Shown: positions 57,001-62,272, counted from the first letter of the stretch. The stretch is 64,000 nt of DNA from Struthidea cinerea (GCA_013397865.1 VZTI01002583.1:149512-213511), one strand, 5' to 3'. Translations and numbers: made by a program. The notes: generated from the letters alone by a model not told the origin.

Positions 57001-59724
57001 AAGCAAGCTATAAATAACTCCAGAAATTTACTGGTTTAATTTTGAAACTCCTGCAACACCGTGTCCTACCCTCCTGCACTTGCACGCTGCAGCTGATGGC
57101 TGGAGCTCTGCCACATCCAGCAGCAGCCCAGAGTCACCACGGGCGCTCAGGTGGCTTTTCCTGCTCTGCCCTTACAGGTGTCCCAGCCCCCCGGGCGACA
57201 CTGACAGAACAGCTCATCCCATTCACAAGTGACTGAAGCAGTTCCTCAGAAGCTGCTGACCCAAAGCACTCAGGGACACTGTTTGCCACGGCCCAGCATT
57301 CAGATTGTTCAGCTGCCCAACTGCTGACAACTCCAGCCGAAGGCTCCCCAGTTTCCTCCAGGATTTTCAACAATTAAAGCAGATTTACGGTACCAGCAAA
57401 TGCCTCCTCAGTCTCTGCCTGCACCTGCAAAGGCTCCTGGGGCTCCCTGCTGCCAGCCTGGCTCCATCCCCTACAGAAACCACACCATGGAATCAAGGAA
57501 TGCTTGGGTTGGAAGGGACCTTAAAGCTCATCTCACCCCACCCCCTGCCACAGGCAGGGACACCTCCCACTGTCCCAGGCTGCTCTGAGAATCCGAGCTC
57601 CTCAGTGCTGCTGTCAGTGCCACACTCATTCATCATCACCCTCTACACTCACCTTCCTCCACATTTTTATGGAGGAAACCTATCAAAAGGCTTCTGGAAA
57701 CGCAGGCAGGTTGAGCCCCCTCAGCTGCCTTTACCTGTCACTCCCTCAGCCTTCAGCAAGGCTCCGTTCTGTCCCCCGGCAGCCCCCTCAGTGCCACTGC
57801 ACCACTCTGCACTTGGCCCAGTATGGTGCTGCTCTATTAATCACAGTGAGTAAGAAAATAAAAGCCAGCATTTTTGTTATTACTGTTGTTATTATTATTT
57901 TTTTTTTACTATAATTGTTCGTGGGACCTTGGTTTGATAGGCAGAACTACATTTAAGAGCTTTTTGATAACTGTGCCACCTCCATTTCCATTAATCATCT
58001 TTAAAGCAACAGTAAAAGCAGAGGAACTCTACAGCAGGAATTCCTTCTACTTCAGCAACACAAGTCAGGGACCTTTCCCTCAGGCCTTGGCTCTTCCCAC
58101 CCCGCACAATCCCAGGGGACCAGCTTCACTCTGGGAAAACAAAGGCAGCAGATGACCCATTTCTTTGGTATCTGGAGTGAAAGATGACAGGGCTGGCCTG
58201 GAGCTTCTGCACCACAGAATTACAGGATAATTATGAATGCCCAGAGCAGAAGCAGCTTTGGAGATGGGTATTGGGCTGCCACAAGCTGTTCCACTCCTGA
58301 TGCACTGACTGAACCACTGCAGAGATTTCAGTGGAATCATGGAACGGTTGGAGTTGGAAGGCACCCTGAAGTGCCACCCCTGCCATGGGCAGGGACACCT
58401 TCCACTGTCCCAGGCTGCTCCCAGCCCCAATGTCCAGCCTGGCCTTGGGCACTGCCAGGGATCCAGGGGCAGCCGCAGCTGCTCTGGGCAGCCTGTGCCA
58501 GGGCCTGCCCACTCTCCCAGGGGGAATTCCTTCCCACATATCCCAAGAAACCCCAAGCAGTGCCAGCCCGGGAGGCTCCCAGTGCCCAGCACTCACCACA
58601 TGGCGTGCATGTACGTGGGGGGCAGCCGGGGGCTGCTCACGGGGGTGCAGTTGTAGGACCTCATGATCCTCTCTGCCAGGAGGAAGTTACGGAACAAACT
58701 GGCCACGAGCAGGTCCTGCCGGAAGAGCTTCTGGAAGAGATCTGCCAAGAGATTGCAGGAGTCACTACATGCACATTTCAGCACCTCAGGTAACGTGCAA
58801 AAAGGGTTTGAGATGTAAAACCGTGTTAACACTTTGCTCCAGTACCAAGGAATCTCCAGCAGGGACATGATGGCAACCACGAAAGGGAAATTCCACCTTC
58901 AGAGCTCCCTCAAAGCACCAAAGCTACTCCATTCTACATCAGCACAATTCAACACTTTCTACCTCGGGTTCTTTTTTGCCTTTTCTGGATCAAATCCCCT
59001 TTTTGGTGTTTCACTTCAGCTCAGCCTGACTAAGTTTTTGGAAAATTACTGAGGGAGAACAGGACCTCTGTGTACTGTTTAATCAAGAACTATCCATCTG
59101 TTAACTGGCAGTTTGATGTGCTTATGAGAAGCCAAAATGAATCCAAAAAGATAGCAAATGTGCTCTCTTCTACAGGGCGGAGAAGAATTGATGCTGTGCG
59201 AGCATTAGGAAGAGCAGGGCTGGAGAACTGTTTACAAATTTGGCTGCTTGGGCTCCAGAAGTACCAATTCAGAGCAGAACAGGGGTAGAGAAATGAGGGA
59301 CGAAGTTACTCCTGGGAAACAAAACTGCCTTACCAGCAAAGAGGAGAAAGAAAGCCTTTATTCATGCTACTAACCCAGGCTGGAAGAAAACAGATTGCTC
59401 TGTACAAATACAGTAAGAAAGAGAATTATTCAAGCTACGACAATTGTGTTAGCACAGGAAAACCCCTTCTGCCTTCTAATGATCAGGTCTCTGCAACGCT
59501 CTGGTAAAAAGAACAAATAAAAAACATCCTGATCTGTTCTTCCAGTGGCAGGGTTTAATTTTCTCCTCATTTCAGTGTCTCATTGATCTGACTCCTCACG
59601 CCCCTCCCCTGCCCCAGCCTCACCTCTGGGCAGGACGTTCCAGGCGATGGTGTCTGTGATGGCTGTGAAGATCCAGTTCAGCTCTCCCAGGGGAGTTCTC
59701 CTGTCATTCAGCCTCCCAGGAATC
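2988..59724 (-). CDS. RPTOR: Raptor (regulatory-associated protein of mTOR), C-terminal three quarters in 27 exons
   Basis: Raptor is the mTORC1 scaffold that recruits TOS-motif substrates such as S6K1 and 4E-BP1 and docks the complex to Rag GTPases at the lysosome. Translated minus-strand segments match the human protein (recalled from memory) almost residue for residue, each bounded by AG and GT. Exon lengths sum to 3115 nt, which is one base plus 1037 codons plus a stop; every split codon resolves correctly across its intron. Residue numbers here follow human raptor and assume that the missing N-terminus has the usual length, giving about 1334 residues in total. Order: end of the RNC domain (298-379), HEAT/armadillo solenoid (about 380-700), flexible phosphorylated linker (about 700-1010), WD40 propeller (about 1010-1334). 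Exons 1-7, with most of the RNC domain, are outside the window to the right. No frameshift or internal stop is seen. Exon numbering assumes the human 34-exon structure. Confidence 0.97.
3180..3490 (-). mobile_element. CR1 LINE fragment
   Basis: Antisense CR1 signature on the plus strand: the 'CCCATTCCAGCACCTGAGCACC' type motif, then CTCCCCTGGCCCAGCCTGAGGC, then GGTCCCCCCGGAGCCTCC and CTCAGCCGCTCCT. The extreme 3' tail is missing. It sits in intron 33, about 125 bp from the exon 34 acceptor. Confidence 0.8.
4515..4644 (-). CDS. RPTOR: RPTOR exon 33 (residues 1269-1312)
   Basis: It encodes GSMNQFTAIYNGNGE to CLAFHPHW. The INNIKYYDGFMGQRVGAI stretch is a hallmark of the raptor C-terminal propeller. 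The first base completes Cys1269. The donor is GTCTGT and the acceptor is CTTCCAG. It is 130 nt long. Confidence 0.97.
5062..5430 (-). mobile_element. CR1 LINE, 3' part, abutting the exon 32 donor
   Basis: The antisense 3' end (ATCATGGAATCATGGAATGG, then ACCTTAAAG) starts at 5062, followed by the standard CR1 order and continuing through GGACTCGCTCAGGCAGCTCC to about 5430. The tail repeat ATTCCATG is recognisable. This is the longest antisense copy in the window, together with 33705-34031. Confidence 0.9.
5437..5553 (-). CDS. RPTOR: RPTOR exon 32 (residues 1230-1269)
   Basis: It encodes VNGDVRFFDPRMPES to QANLFA, a WD40 blade. The acceptor is TTGGCAG and the donor is GTGAGT. CR1-derived sequence starts within a few bases of this donor. 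Ser1230 and Cys1269 are split across the borders. Confidence 0.96.
6893..6979 (-). CDS. RPTOR: RPTOR exon 31 (residues 1201-1230)
   Basis: It encodes RVMTYREHTAWVVK to EGNIMSV, with the first base completing Cys1201 and the last two starting Ser1230. It has AYLQKHPEGNIMSV where human has ASLQKRPDGHIVSV. The acceptor is TCCCCAG and the donor is GTACAC. Intron 31 (5554-6892) shows nothing recognisable. Confidence 0.95.
7062..7189 (-). CDS. RPTOR: RPTOR exon 30 (residues 1159-1201)
   Basis: It encodes DIPTGADSCVTSLS to RRMALSE, with the classic WD-blade segment GLGDGSIRVFD. The acceptor is CGGCAG and the donor is GTAACT after two bases of Cys1201. It is separated from exon 31 by an intron of only 82 bp. 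Confidence 0.96.
7243..7279. repeat. CCTCAT-type microsatellite
   Basis: Imperfect CCT/CAT triplets (TCCTCATCCTCATCCTCC and variants) close to the exon 30 acceptor in intron 29. Confidence 0.85.
7683..7770 (-). mobile_element. CR1 LINE 3'-end fragment
   Basis: The CR1 3' end, in antisense, reads GGAATCACAGAAGTGGTTTG and then GGGACCTTAAAGCTCC, truncated after about 90 bp. It lies in intron 29. Confidence 0.8.
8100..8380. promoter_or_regulatory. Candidate conserved noncoding element (homeodomain/POU motifs)
   Basis: An AT-rich block in a GC-rich intron. It holds a perfect octamer ATTTGCAT at 8257-8264 and TAATTA cores at 8286-8291, 8307-8312 and 8360-8365, plus ATTAATG near 8341. Composition and motif density resemble vertebrate developmental enhancers, but conservation has not been tested. 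Confidence 0.35.
8591..8910. repeat. 20-bp minisatellite, 16 copies
   Basis: Sixteen uninterrupted 20-bp units, consensus CATCCCAGTGCCTGCCTCTG, with no indels. Variants include a CACCCC start, GGGCTCACC, GTGCTCACC and GTGCCCATC. Unit length 20 with no stop codon leaves several frames open on both strands, which explains the long Ser/Cys/Pro/Leu-rich ORFs here. It lies in intron 29, 270 bp below exon 29. Confidence 0.97.
9181..9287 (-). CDS. RPTOR: RPTOR exon 29 (residues 1123-1158)
   Basis: It encodes AGMVVDWEQETGLL to DREMKVQ, a propeller blade with the RIIRIWD strand. It has LLMTSGDVRII where human has LLMSSGDVRIV. The acceptor is TCTCAG and the donor is GTAACA. It is 107 nt and ends on a codon boundary. 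Confidence 0.96.
10028..10096. repeat. Short imperfect tandem repeat
   Basis: Three copies of a GCAGCATCCCTGCCTC-type unit with period about 23 bp, in intron 28. Confidence 0.7.
11202..11318 (-). mobile_element. CR1 LINE 3'-end fragment
   Basis: Antisense GGTTTGGGTTGGAAGGGACC followed by the CTGCC..GGGCAGGGACACC and GGCCTTGGACACTTCCAGG blocks, with a small internal deletion. It lies in intron 28. Confidence 0.85.
12994..13052 (-). mobile_element. Small CR1 relic
   Basis: Only the block around CCCCATCCAACCTGGCCTGG and GACACTTCCAGGG is recognisable. It is short and could extend a little either way. Confidence 0.5.
13721..13950 (-). mobile_element. CR1 LINE 3' fragment
   Basis: Antisense CR1 with a degraded tail, then the GGGACACCTTCCACTGTCCC, GGGGCAGCCACAGCTGCTCT and CCCTCACAGGGAAGAATT blocks in the canonical order. 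It lies in intron 28. Confidence 0.88.
15053..15265 (-). mobile_element. CR1 LINE 3' fragment
   Basis: Antisense: AGATTTGGGTTGGAAGGGAC, then GGGACACCCTCCACTGTCCC, to GTGCCAGGGCCTCCCCACCC. The tail shows AGTCATGAAATGGAATCCC. It lies in intron 28. Confidence 0.9.
17385..17585 (-). mobile_element. Old, diverged CR1-type LINE relic
   Basis: The segments GGTCATCTCGTCTGACCTCC, then CTTGATTAAAAATATTCAAG and TGACAGAGAACTGCCATT match, loosely, an older CR1 group shared by birds and turtles rather than the young avian copies. I judged this by eye from family memory, without a consensus alignment. Confidence 0.55.
17601..17690. repeat. Degenerate short tandem repeat
   Basis: About four copies of a roughly 20-22 bp unit of the form CCTGTAATGTCCTAAAACCT, each with substitutions. 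It lies immediately next to the old CR1 relic in intron 28. Confidence 0.7.
17994..18098 (-). CDS. RPTOR: RPTOR exon 28 (residues 1088-1123)
   Basis: It encodes DGAIRVWKNFADLE to MLPTTR, a propeller blade (strand IRVW). The acceptor is CCCCAAG, with A at -3 instead of the usual C or T, after a long pyrimidine tract. The donor is GTGGGT. Both border codons, Asp1088 and Gly1123, join correctly with neighbouring exons. Intron 27 (18099-19313) shows nothing recognisable. Confidence 0.95.
19314..19438 (-). CDS. RPTOR: RPTOR exon 27 (residues 1046-1088)
   Basis: It encodes FWDWEKGEKLDYFHN to SLLLTAT, a WD40 blade with the FWDW strand end. The acceptor is CCCACAG and the donor is GTAAAG after one base of Asp1088. 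It has ITAMEYLN where human has VTAMEYLN. Confidence 0.96.
19589..19775 (-). mobile_element. CR1 LINE 3' fragment filling intron 26
   Basis: The tail GGAATCGTGGAATGGTTTGG, then the standard antisense order to GCAGCCACAGCTGCTCTGGG. It makes up roughly half of the 410-bp intron 26. Confidence 0.88.
19849..19963 (-). CDS. RPTOR: RPTOR exon 26 (residues 1008-1046), first WD40 blade
   Basis: It encodes ISRLDDQIFLNRN to AVADKDSI, the start of the propeller. The FHPFTPCIAVADKDSI stretch is a WD-repeat strand pair. Gly1008 and Cys1046 are split across the borders. The acceptor is CCCGCAG and the donor is GTGAGG. Intron 26 is only 410 bp and is largely a CR1 fragment. Confidence 0.96.
19964..21674 (-). 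other. RPTOR: RPTOR intron 25 (1711 bp)
   Basis: A T-rich stretch near 20297-20310 and an AT-rich block at about 20560-20700. No mobile element is recognised. Confidence 0.85.
21675..21780 (-). CDS. RPTOR: RPTOR exon 25 (residues 973-1008)
   Basis: It encodes IPEEHDLESQIRKERE to QKIIQK, a charged helix that enters the WD40 domain, plus the first base of Gly1008. It has NARVRKQAQKII where human has NSRVRRQAQQVI. The acceptor is CTGGCAG and the donor is GTGAGT. Confidence 0.96.
21781..26339 (-). other. RPTOR: RPTOR intron 24 (4559 bp)
   Basis: Apart from the 25-bp duplication at 25376, I see nothing definable. Short AT-rich tracts occur near 22740-22870 and 23840-23900. Confidence 0.85.
25376..25425. 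repeat. 25-bp tandem duplication
   Basis: Two adjacent copies of a unit starting CTAAAACATTCTGGGAAT, differing at two positions, in intron 24. Confidence 0.9.
26340..26450 (-). CDS. RPTOR: RPTOR exon 24 (residues 936-972)
   Basis: A phase-0 exon of 37 codons, TADDADDAVGHKSF to YFAQPVMK, leading from the linker toward the propeller. The WSAKYFAQPVMK end is near-identical to human. The acceptor is CCCACAG and the donor is GTAACT. Intron 23 (26451-27302) shows nothing recognisable. Confidence 0.96.
27303..27483 (-). CDS. RPTOR: RPTOR exon 23 (residues 875-935), variable linker
   Basis: It encodes GSPPTTSTSSSSLTNEV to MFDKGPEQ. Ser877 is kept in the GGSPP context. The middle part, DLASVRPSVTNVGVQY, is the most divergent stretch from human in the window and is one residue shorter. 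The YTPHSHQFPRTRKMF end is invariant. The acceptor is CCCTCAG and the donor is GTAAGG. It is 181 nt long. Confidence 0.95.
28310..28413 (-). CDS. RPTOR: RPTOR exon 22 (residues 841-875), mTOR phosphosite cluster
   Basis: It encodes ATVNARPQRILDTSS to MHIHQV. Ser855, Ser859 and Ser863 are all present in the segment SLTQSAPASP; Ser863 is the reported rapamycin-sensitive proline-directed site. The donor is GTAAGT after two bases of Gly875. The acceptor is TCCCCAG. Intron 22 (27484-28309) shows nothing recognisable. Confidence 0.95.
28755..29128 (+). mobile_element. CR1 LINE 3' part, sense on plus strand
   Basis: Sense CR1: CTGGAGAAAAGGAGGCTCAG, then GGTTTAGGTTGGATATTGGG, GAGTCCCCATCCCTGGAGG and GGATTCTGTGATTC at the tail. 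It is opposite in orientation to RPTOR and lies in intron 21. Confidence 0.9.
29582..29715 (-). mobile_element. CR1 LINE 3' fragment (distinct subfamily)
   Basis: The antisense tail CACAGAATCACAGCATAGTG, then GAAGGGACCTCTGGAGATCA and ATGTCCAGGGGGGTTTGGAA. The GGGACCTCTGGAGATC signature differs from the ACCTTAAAG copies elsewhere. It joins directly to an oppositely oriented CR1. Confidence 0.8.
29716..29935 (+). mobile_element. CR1 LINE 3' fragment, sense on plus strand
   Basis: Sense order: AGGGTTGGATGGGATATTGA, then TTCCCTGTGAGGGTGGGGAG, CAGAGCAGCTGTGGCTGCCC and CCCAAACCATTCCATGGTTC at the tail. It lies in intron 21. Confidence 0.9.
32230..32348 (-). CDS. RPTOR: RPTOR exon 21 (residues 801-840)
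   Basis: It encodes VSFNSVYTQIWRVLL to VLNSIAYK, a helical segment within the linker that packs back on the solenoid. The AT-rich acceptor is TATTTTAG and the donor is GTATGT. The first two bases complete Gly801. It reads YPDVSDLAMK where human has YPEVSDVAMK. Confidence 0.96.
32640..33240. promoter_or_regulatory. Candidate conserved noncoding element
   Basis: About 600 bp of AT-rich, repeat-free intron 20 sequence in a generally GC-rich gene. It includes TTATTTAATGAGCATATCAG followed by a CAGCTG E-box, and AATTAATAAGCATTTGCAAC. It lacks low-complexity structure. Function is inferred only from composition. Confidence 0.3.
33705..34031 (-). mobile_element. CR1 LINE 3' part
   Basis: Antisense tail AATCCCACAGTGGTTGGGGT, the standard blocks, then ATCCCATCTAACCCTGCCCT and CTCTTGGAGCCCCTTTAGGC further into the element. 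It lies in intron 20. Confidence 0.9.
35351..35390. repeat. Exact 20-bp tandem duplication
   Basis: GAATGAAACCCTCAGACAGG occurs twice back to back without any difference, suggesting a recent slippage event. It lies in GC-rich intron 20. Confidence 0.95.
36726..36886 (+). mobile_element. CR1 LINE 3'-end fragment, sense on plus strand
   Basis: Sense: GTGGCTGCCCCTGCATCCCT, GTGTCCCTGCCCATGGCAGG, AGGGTCCCTCCCAACCCAAA and GGAATTCTGTGATC at the tail. It lies in intron 20. Confidence 0.88.
38281..38439 (-). CDS. RPTOR: RPTOR exon 20 (residues 748-801), linker with AMPK site Ser792
   Basis: It encodes GSSVAFSPGNLSTSSS through YSSLNSLI. The KMRRVSSYSS motif preserves Ser792, the main AMPK site, with Met at -5 and Arg at -3; human has Ala instead of Val at 790. 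The region is serine-rich. The acceptor is TGGCAG and the donor is GTGAGC after one base of Gly801. It is 159 nt long. Confidence 0.96.
38868..39008 (-). CDS. RPTOR: RPTOR exon 19 (residues 701-748), linker with AMPK/RSK sites
   Basis: It encodes GGSLTPVRDGPCTP to NLSLNEE. It carries Thr706 (LTP) and the LRSVSSYGN motif with Ser719, Ser721 and Ser722, reported RSK sites and the AMPK site Ser722 that binds 14-3-3. Position 711 is Gly here; human has Ser. The donor GTAAGA follows one base of codon 748, which joins exon 20 as Thr. The acceptor is TCGCAG. Confidence 0.96.
40273..40390 (-). CDS. RPTOR: RPTOR exon 18 (residues 662-701)
   Basis: It encodes ELVVALSHLVVQYES to LPSPAAP, the last solenoid helix and the start of the linker. 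Ser696 (in PSP), a reported phosphosite, is present. The donor GTGGGG follows one base of Glu701. The acceptor is CCCCAG. Intron 18 (39009-40272, 1264 bp) holds nothing recognisable. Confidence 0.95.
40598..40722 (+). mobile_element. CR1 LINE 3'-end fragment, sense on plus strand
   Basis: Sense: GGAGCAGCCTGCTCTAGTGG, then TTTAAGGTCCCTCCCAACCC and a degraded tail. It lies in intron 17. Confidence 0.8.
41418..41558 (-). CDS. RPTOR: RPTOR exon 17 (residues 615-661)
   Basis: A phase-0 exon of 47 codons, VRCAAVFALGTFVGN to SPMVRK, a HEAT repeat. It carries QLINDGS where human has QLVSDGS. The acceptor is TCCCCAG and the donor is GTACGG. Intron 17 (40391-41417) holds a small CR1 fragment. Confidence 0.96.
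42595..42786 (-). CDS. RPTOR: RPTOR exon 16 (residues 551-614)
   Basis: The longest exon here (192 nt, 64 codons, phase 0). It runs EACLQGNLIAICLEQ to LLSDPIPE and includes HPLLRQWVAICLGRIWQ, a highly conserved HEAT repeat. The acceptor is CTTGCAG and the donor is GTAAAA. Intron 16 (41559-42594, 1036 bp) shows nothing recognisable. Confidence 0.97.
43365..43430 (-). CDS. RPTOR: RPTOR exon 15 (residues 529-550)
   Basis: A phase-0 exon of 22 codons, AEHRTMTAFILAVIV to YNTGQ. The end reads NNYNTGQ where human has NSYHTGQ. The acceptor is TTTCCAG and the donor is GTGAGT. Introns 14 (43431-43973) and 15 (42787-43364) are short and contain nothing recognisable. Confidence 0.95.
43974..44048 (-). 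CDS. RPTOR: RPTOR exon 14 (residues 504-528)
   Basis: A phase-0 exon of 25 codons, SCQADLVKDNGHKYF to ADPYMP, matching the human segment exactly as far as I recall it. The acceptor is TTTTCAG and the donor is GTAAGG after CCA. It is part of the solenoid. Confidence 0.95.
44049..45902 (-). other. RPTOR: RPTOR intron 13 (1854 bp)
   Basis: No repeat or conserved-looking block is recognised. Confidence 0.85.
45903..46013 (-). CDS. RPTOR: RPTOR exon 13 (residues 467-503)
   Basis: A phase-0 exon of 37 codons, ALSVGIFPYVLKLL to AKILAVDS, with a typical armadillo helix composition rich in Leu and Ile. The donor is GTGAGT and the acceptor is CTCCCAG. Intron 12 (46014-47007, 994 bp) shows no recognisable element. 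Confidence 0.96.
47008..47091 (-). CDS. RPTOR: RPTOR exon 12 (residues 439-466)
   Basis: A phase-0 exon of 28 codons, VLLSQVHRLRAL to GPWAVSL, forming one helical repeat of the solenoid. The donor GTGCGT is non-consensus at the third intron base. The acceptor is CTGCAG. Confidence 0.95.
47092..49978 (-). other. RPTOR: RPTOR intron 11 (2887 bp)
   Basis: No mobile element is recognised. An AT-rich patch lies at 47640-47760. Confidence 0.85.
49979..50080 (-). CDS. RPTOR: RPTOR exon 11 (residues 405-438)
   Basis: A phase-0 exon of 34 codons running HSPFFAEQLTAF to LPIVLQ, with the conserved WLTMGVENRNPPEQ stretch of the solenoid. The acceptor is CCCCAG and the donor is GTCAGT. Confidence 0.96.
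50081..52323 (-). other. RPTOR: RPTOR intron 10 (2243 bp)
   Basis: One CR1 3' end at 52037-52206. An AT-rich region lies at 51560-51730. Nothing else is recognised. Confidence 0.85.
52037..52206 (-). mobile_element. CR1 LINE 3'-end fragment
   Basis: The antisense tail GAATCACAGAATCCCACAAT, then GAAGGGACCTTAAAGCTCAC and GGGACACCTCCCACTGTCCC, with an internal deletion before GCAGCCACAGCTTCTCC. It lies in intron 10, about 120 bp below exon 10. Confidence 0.88.
52324..52399 (-). CDS. RPTOR: RPTOR exon 10 (residues 379-404)
   Basis: It encodes QAWDLAVDICLSQLP to GTAFR, the start of the HEAT/armadillo solenoid. The first base completes Trp379 from exon 9; the exon ends on a codon boundary. The acceptor is CCTGCAG and the donor is GTAAGC. 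It is 76 nt long. Confidence 0.95.
52934..53010. repeat. Imperfect tandem repeat
   Basis: Repeated CTTCAAACCTCTGCCAGC with spacer, two to three degenerate copies; related TTCAAA/CCAGCC words continue to about 53145. It lies in intron 9. Confidence 0.6.
55454..55484. repeat. TTAATA microsatellite
   Basis: Short run of ATATTAATATTAATGTTAAT type in intron 9. Confidence 0.85.
57481..57590 (-). mobile_element. CR1 LINE 3'-end fragment
   Basis: Antisense CATGGAATCAAGGAATGCTT, then GGGTTGGAAGGGACCTTAAA and CACTGTCCCAGGCTGCTCTG. It lies in intron 9. Confidence 0.87.
58332..58560 (-). mobile_element. CR1 LINE 3' fragment next to the exon 9 donor
   Basis: Antisense tail GGAATCATGGAACGGTTGGA, the standard blocks, and CCACTCTCCCAGGGGGAATT near its inner end. 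That end lies about 35-50 bp from the exon 9 splice donor. Confidence 0.88.
58597..58741 (-). CDS. RPTOR: RPTOR exon 9 (residues 331-379)
   Basis: It encodes LFQKLFRQDLL through PPTYMHAM, with Asp331 and Trp379 split across its borders. This is the helical segment that leads from the RNC domain into the solenoid, and it appears identical to the human protein. The acceptor is TTGGCAG and the donor is GTGAGT. A CR1 fragment ends about 35-50 bp downstream of the donor. Confidence 0.96.
59624..59724 (-). CDS. RPTOR: RPTOR exon 8 (residues 298-330)
   Basis: First RPTOR exon in the window. The peptide begins IPGRLNDRRT and ends IAWNVLPR, the C-terminal end of the RNC/caspase-like domain. The acceptor is TTGTAG; the first base G completes the preceding Lys codon, whose other two bases lie in exon 7 outside the window. 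The donor is GTGAGG after one base of Asp331. It is 101 nt long. Intron 8 (58742-59623, 882 bp) shows nothing recognisable. Confidence 0.96.
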
Positions 59725-61469
59725 CTACAAGTGGGGGAAATAAAACCTTTAATAAACCCCCTGTTATTCTGGGATACACACATGCACACCTCTGAGGCTT
59801 TGGAGCGAGACCTGGAGAGAAAGGGACTCTGCTGCAACATTTCCTTGTCACGTGGAGACTCATCAAGGGGTAAACACAGGAACAACAGCCAACACACTCC
59901 AAAGAAACACCAGTTTAGGGAGAGCCCTGGGCGTTCAGGGATGGTTACGGACAGGGAGCTGGGCACGGATCCACATCACAAGGAGCAGAGGGGATTGGGC
60001 CTCGTATGCTGAGACTGGAACCAGAATGTTTTGCCAAGTATTCCCACTTTGGCATTCATTTAAACAGCGTAAAACCAGGAGATACAGAACACAAAGGATG
60101 CAGAAAAAGCTTTGAAAACTGAATCAGTGCAACAGAAGAAGAGACTTAAGGTCATTCTAGTCACCCTACCAAGGAACAACGTTAATGTTGGGATAAACAC
60201 CTAGAAAAGAGAAATCTTGGTGCCAACAAATACCTCTCACAAACTGAGGAAGAAAGAAAGAAGAGCACTTTACCACTGAAAGAAAGAGAAGTGATTCAAC
60301 CCTCATCTCTCCAAGGGTTGAGGCACAGCCAGCTCAGAGGAGCAGGAGCCGTGTGACTCCTCTGAGGAGCAGCCTGAGGACATTCTGCAGTCTGAGCCAT
60401 GCACAGGGTCAGAGAGGACAAACCAATGGTCCCCTCTGGGCTTCACATTTACTACTCTCAGTACCAACACCCCTGAGCCAAGAGCCTGGCCGAAGCACAT
60501 TCAGTGAAGGAGGAATAGCATTGTTCCACCAGGCTCTCCAGAGCCCAGCATCTTGTTTTTGTACTCCGAAAAAAGTCCTTCAAATTGTTTCCATCCCCAA
60601 GCTGAACAAACTTCTCATATGAGATAAACCAGAGGACCACGAGCCAACCTGATTCCAGTGATGGAAGAGCCCAGGTGACAGCCCTGAGACCCAGGATCAA
60701 CACGCCCCGTCCCTCAGGGAAGACAAGGGCTGTGAGCTGCTCTTCACTCTCCTCAGCTCCTGCCTCCATCCTGATCAGCTTCCCTAAACATGCTTTTGAA
60801 TGTTTATTTGTTCCTCATAAAAACAAAGACAAGGAAAAGAGAAGGAAAAAACCCACCCAACAAACCAAGGCCTGGGCTGCCTTGTTAATAATCAGACGTA
60901 CAACAGAAAGTGTCCAGCCTGGCACTGCTGAGAAAGTATCAGCAACGGGATGAGGAAGTTTCAGAAACATGCACCCACCTAAGACATCCTATGGATTTAA
61001 TCCTAATTTAACCCAATTTTCTTTCTGTGACAAGTTTTTAAATATCAGAAGTATCAGGACCAACACAGGAAGCCTTTCCATGGCCACGCGCTCCTGTGAC
61101 ACACGCAGCAGCACCACTCCTGTGCAGGTTCAGAGGCAGCACATTCCCCTGTACAAATACAGCTCTAAACCAGCTAGAAATTAACATCTTATAAAAAATT
61201 CCTGTCTGTCTTGGTATCAGAGGAAAAACACACATCTCTGAAGCAGTGTTTGCTAATGGATCCCCCGGAGCGCGCACAGGGAACACGAGGCCACAGAGGC
61301 TCTGGTGAGGATTCCCCGTCAATATTTGCATTGCAGAACACCCTCTGCAGCAGAGCACAGCTCCCCAAGCCAGAGGGGGCTTACTTGGGAACCAGAGGGA
61401 TCCTTGCTGAGCTTCCCCAGCAAGCCAGACACTCGGCTCACACCACACGAGGGCAACTTTCACAGCAGT

Positions 61470-61674
61470 TTTTAGTCAGCAGGAGGAGTTTCTCCATGCA
61501 AAGGGTGGTCAGGCACTGGAAGGGGCTGCCTGGGGAGGTGGTGGAGTCCCCATCCCTGGAGGTGCCCAAGGAAGGCCTGGACATGTCACTCAGTGCTCTG
61601 GGCAAGGTGGGCATTGGGCACAGCTTGGACTCGGTGATCTTGGAGGTCTCTTCCAACCTGAATGGTTCTGTGTG
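61470..61674 (+). mobile_element. CR1 LINE 3' fragment, sense on plus strand
   Basis: Sense: AGGGTGGTCAGGCACTGGAA, GGGGAGGTGGTGGAGTCCCC, ACTCGGTGATCTTGGAGGTC and TTCCAACCTGAATGGTTCTG. The GATCTTGGAGGTCTCTTCC end marks a different subfamily from most copies in the window. It lies in intron 7. Confidence 0.88.
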
Positions 61675-62250
61675 AAACCTCCTGACCCGGCAAGAGCTGC
61701 GCAGACAGGACCCACACAGCTGCTGTGCTCAGAGACGTGTGCCCACCACCAATCCCAGGGCTGATCCGGGTGTGCCGTGCCCGGGCTGTGAAACCTTGGC
61801 AAAGCCCGAGGAAGACAAAGGGCTGGAGGAGCCGCAGAGCCTCGAGCGCCAACGGCAGCTCCGGAGCGAGGATGCGAGCGCGGCGTTGCCATGAAAACCA
61901 TCCCTGGGAGCAGGATCCTCACTCTGCATTCGCAGCAGGCTGTGCCTGCACTGCCTGAGACCCCGTGACAGCGGTGACAAAGGAGCCCCTCCAGCACAGC
62001 AAACCCCAGCGAGCGCACAAGGGAGCTCCTCACGATCCCATCCTGCCTCGGCTCCAGCAGGGCTGCGGGAGGTTCCAGGGTGCTGGGGCACAGCAGCCCC
62101 GTGACACCGGGGCCAGGAGCGCCCACTGGGACACAGAAATCACCTCTGACGTCTTCTACTGAGTTTTCTAGAAGAAAATCAAGGGGCTGAAAGCTGCCTA
62201 ACCCAAGTGCAAAGGCAAACCATGAATTATCATCTTCCACTATAAATATT

Positions 62251-62272
62251 AAAAAAAAAAAAAAAAAAAAAA
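62251..62272. repeat. A22 homopolymer
   Basis: Twenty-two consecutive A on the plus strand (T on the RPTOR-sense strand) in intron 7. No upstream retrogene or short interspersed element is recognisable. Confidence 0.95.

Larger units (their letters stand above)
52400..58596 (-). other. RPTOR: RPTOR intron 9 (6197 bp)
   Basis: CR1 copies at 57481 and 58332, an imperfect repeat at 52934 and a TTAATA microsatellite at 55454. A 121-residue open frame at 54927-55292 is discussed as a possible conserved block. Confidence 0.85.

Noticed and set aside
57880..57910. ATT/T-rich run as a possible retroelement tail
   Set aside because: No element body or target-site duplication is recognisable next to it; treated as simple sequence.
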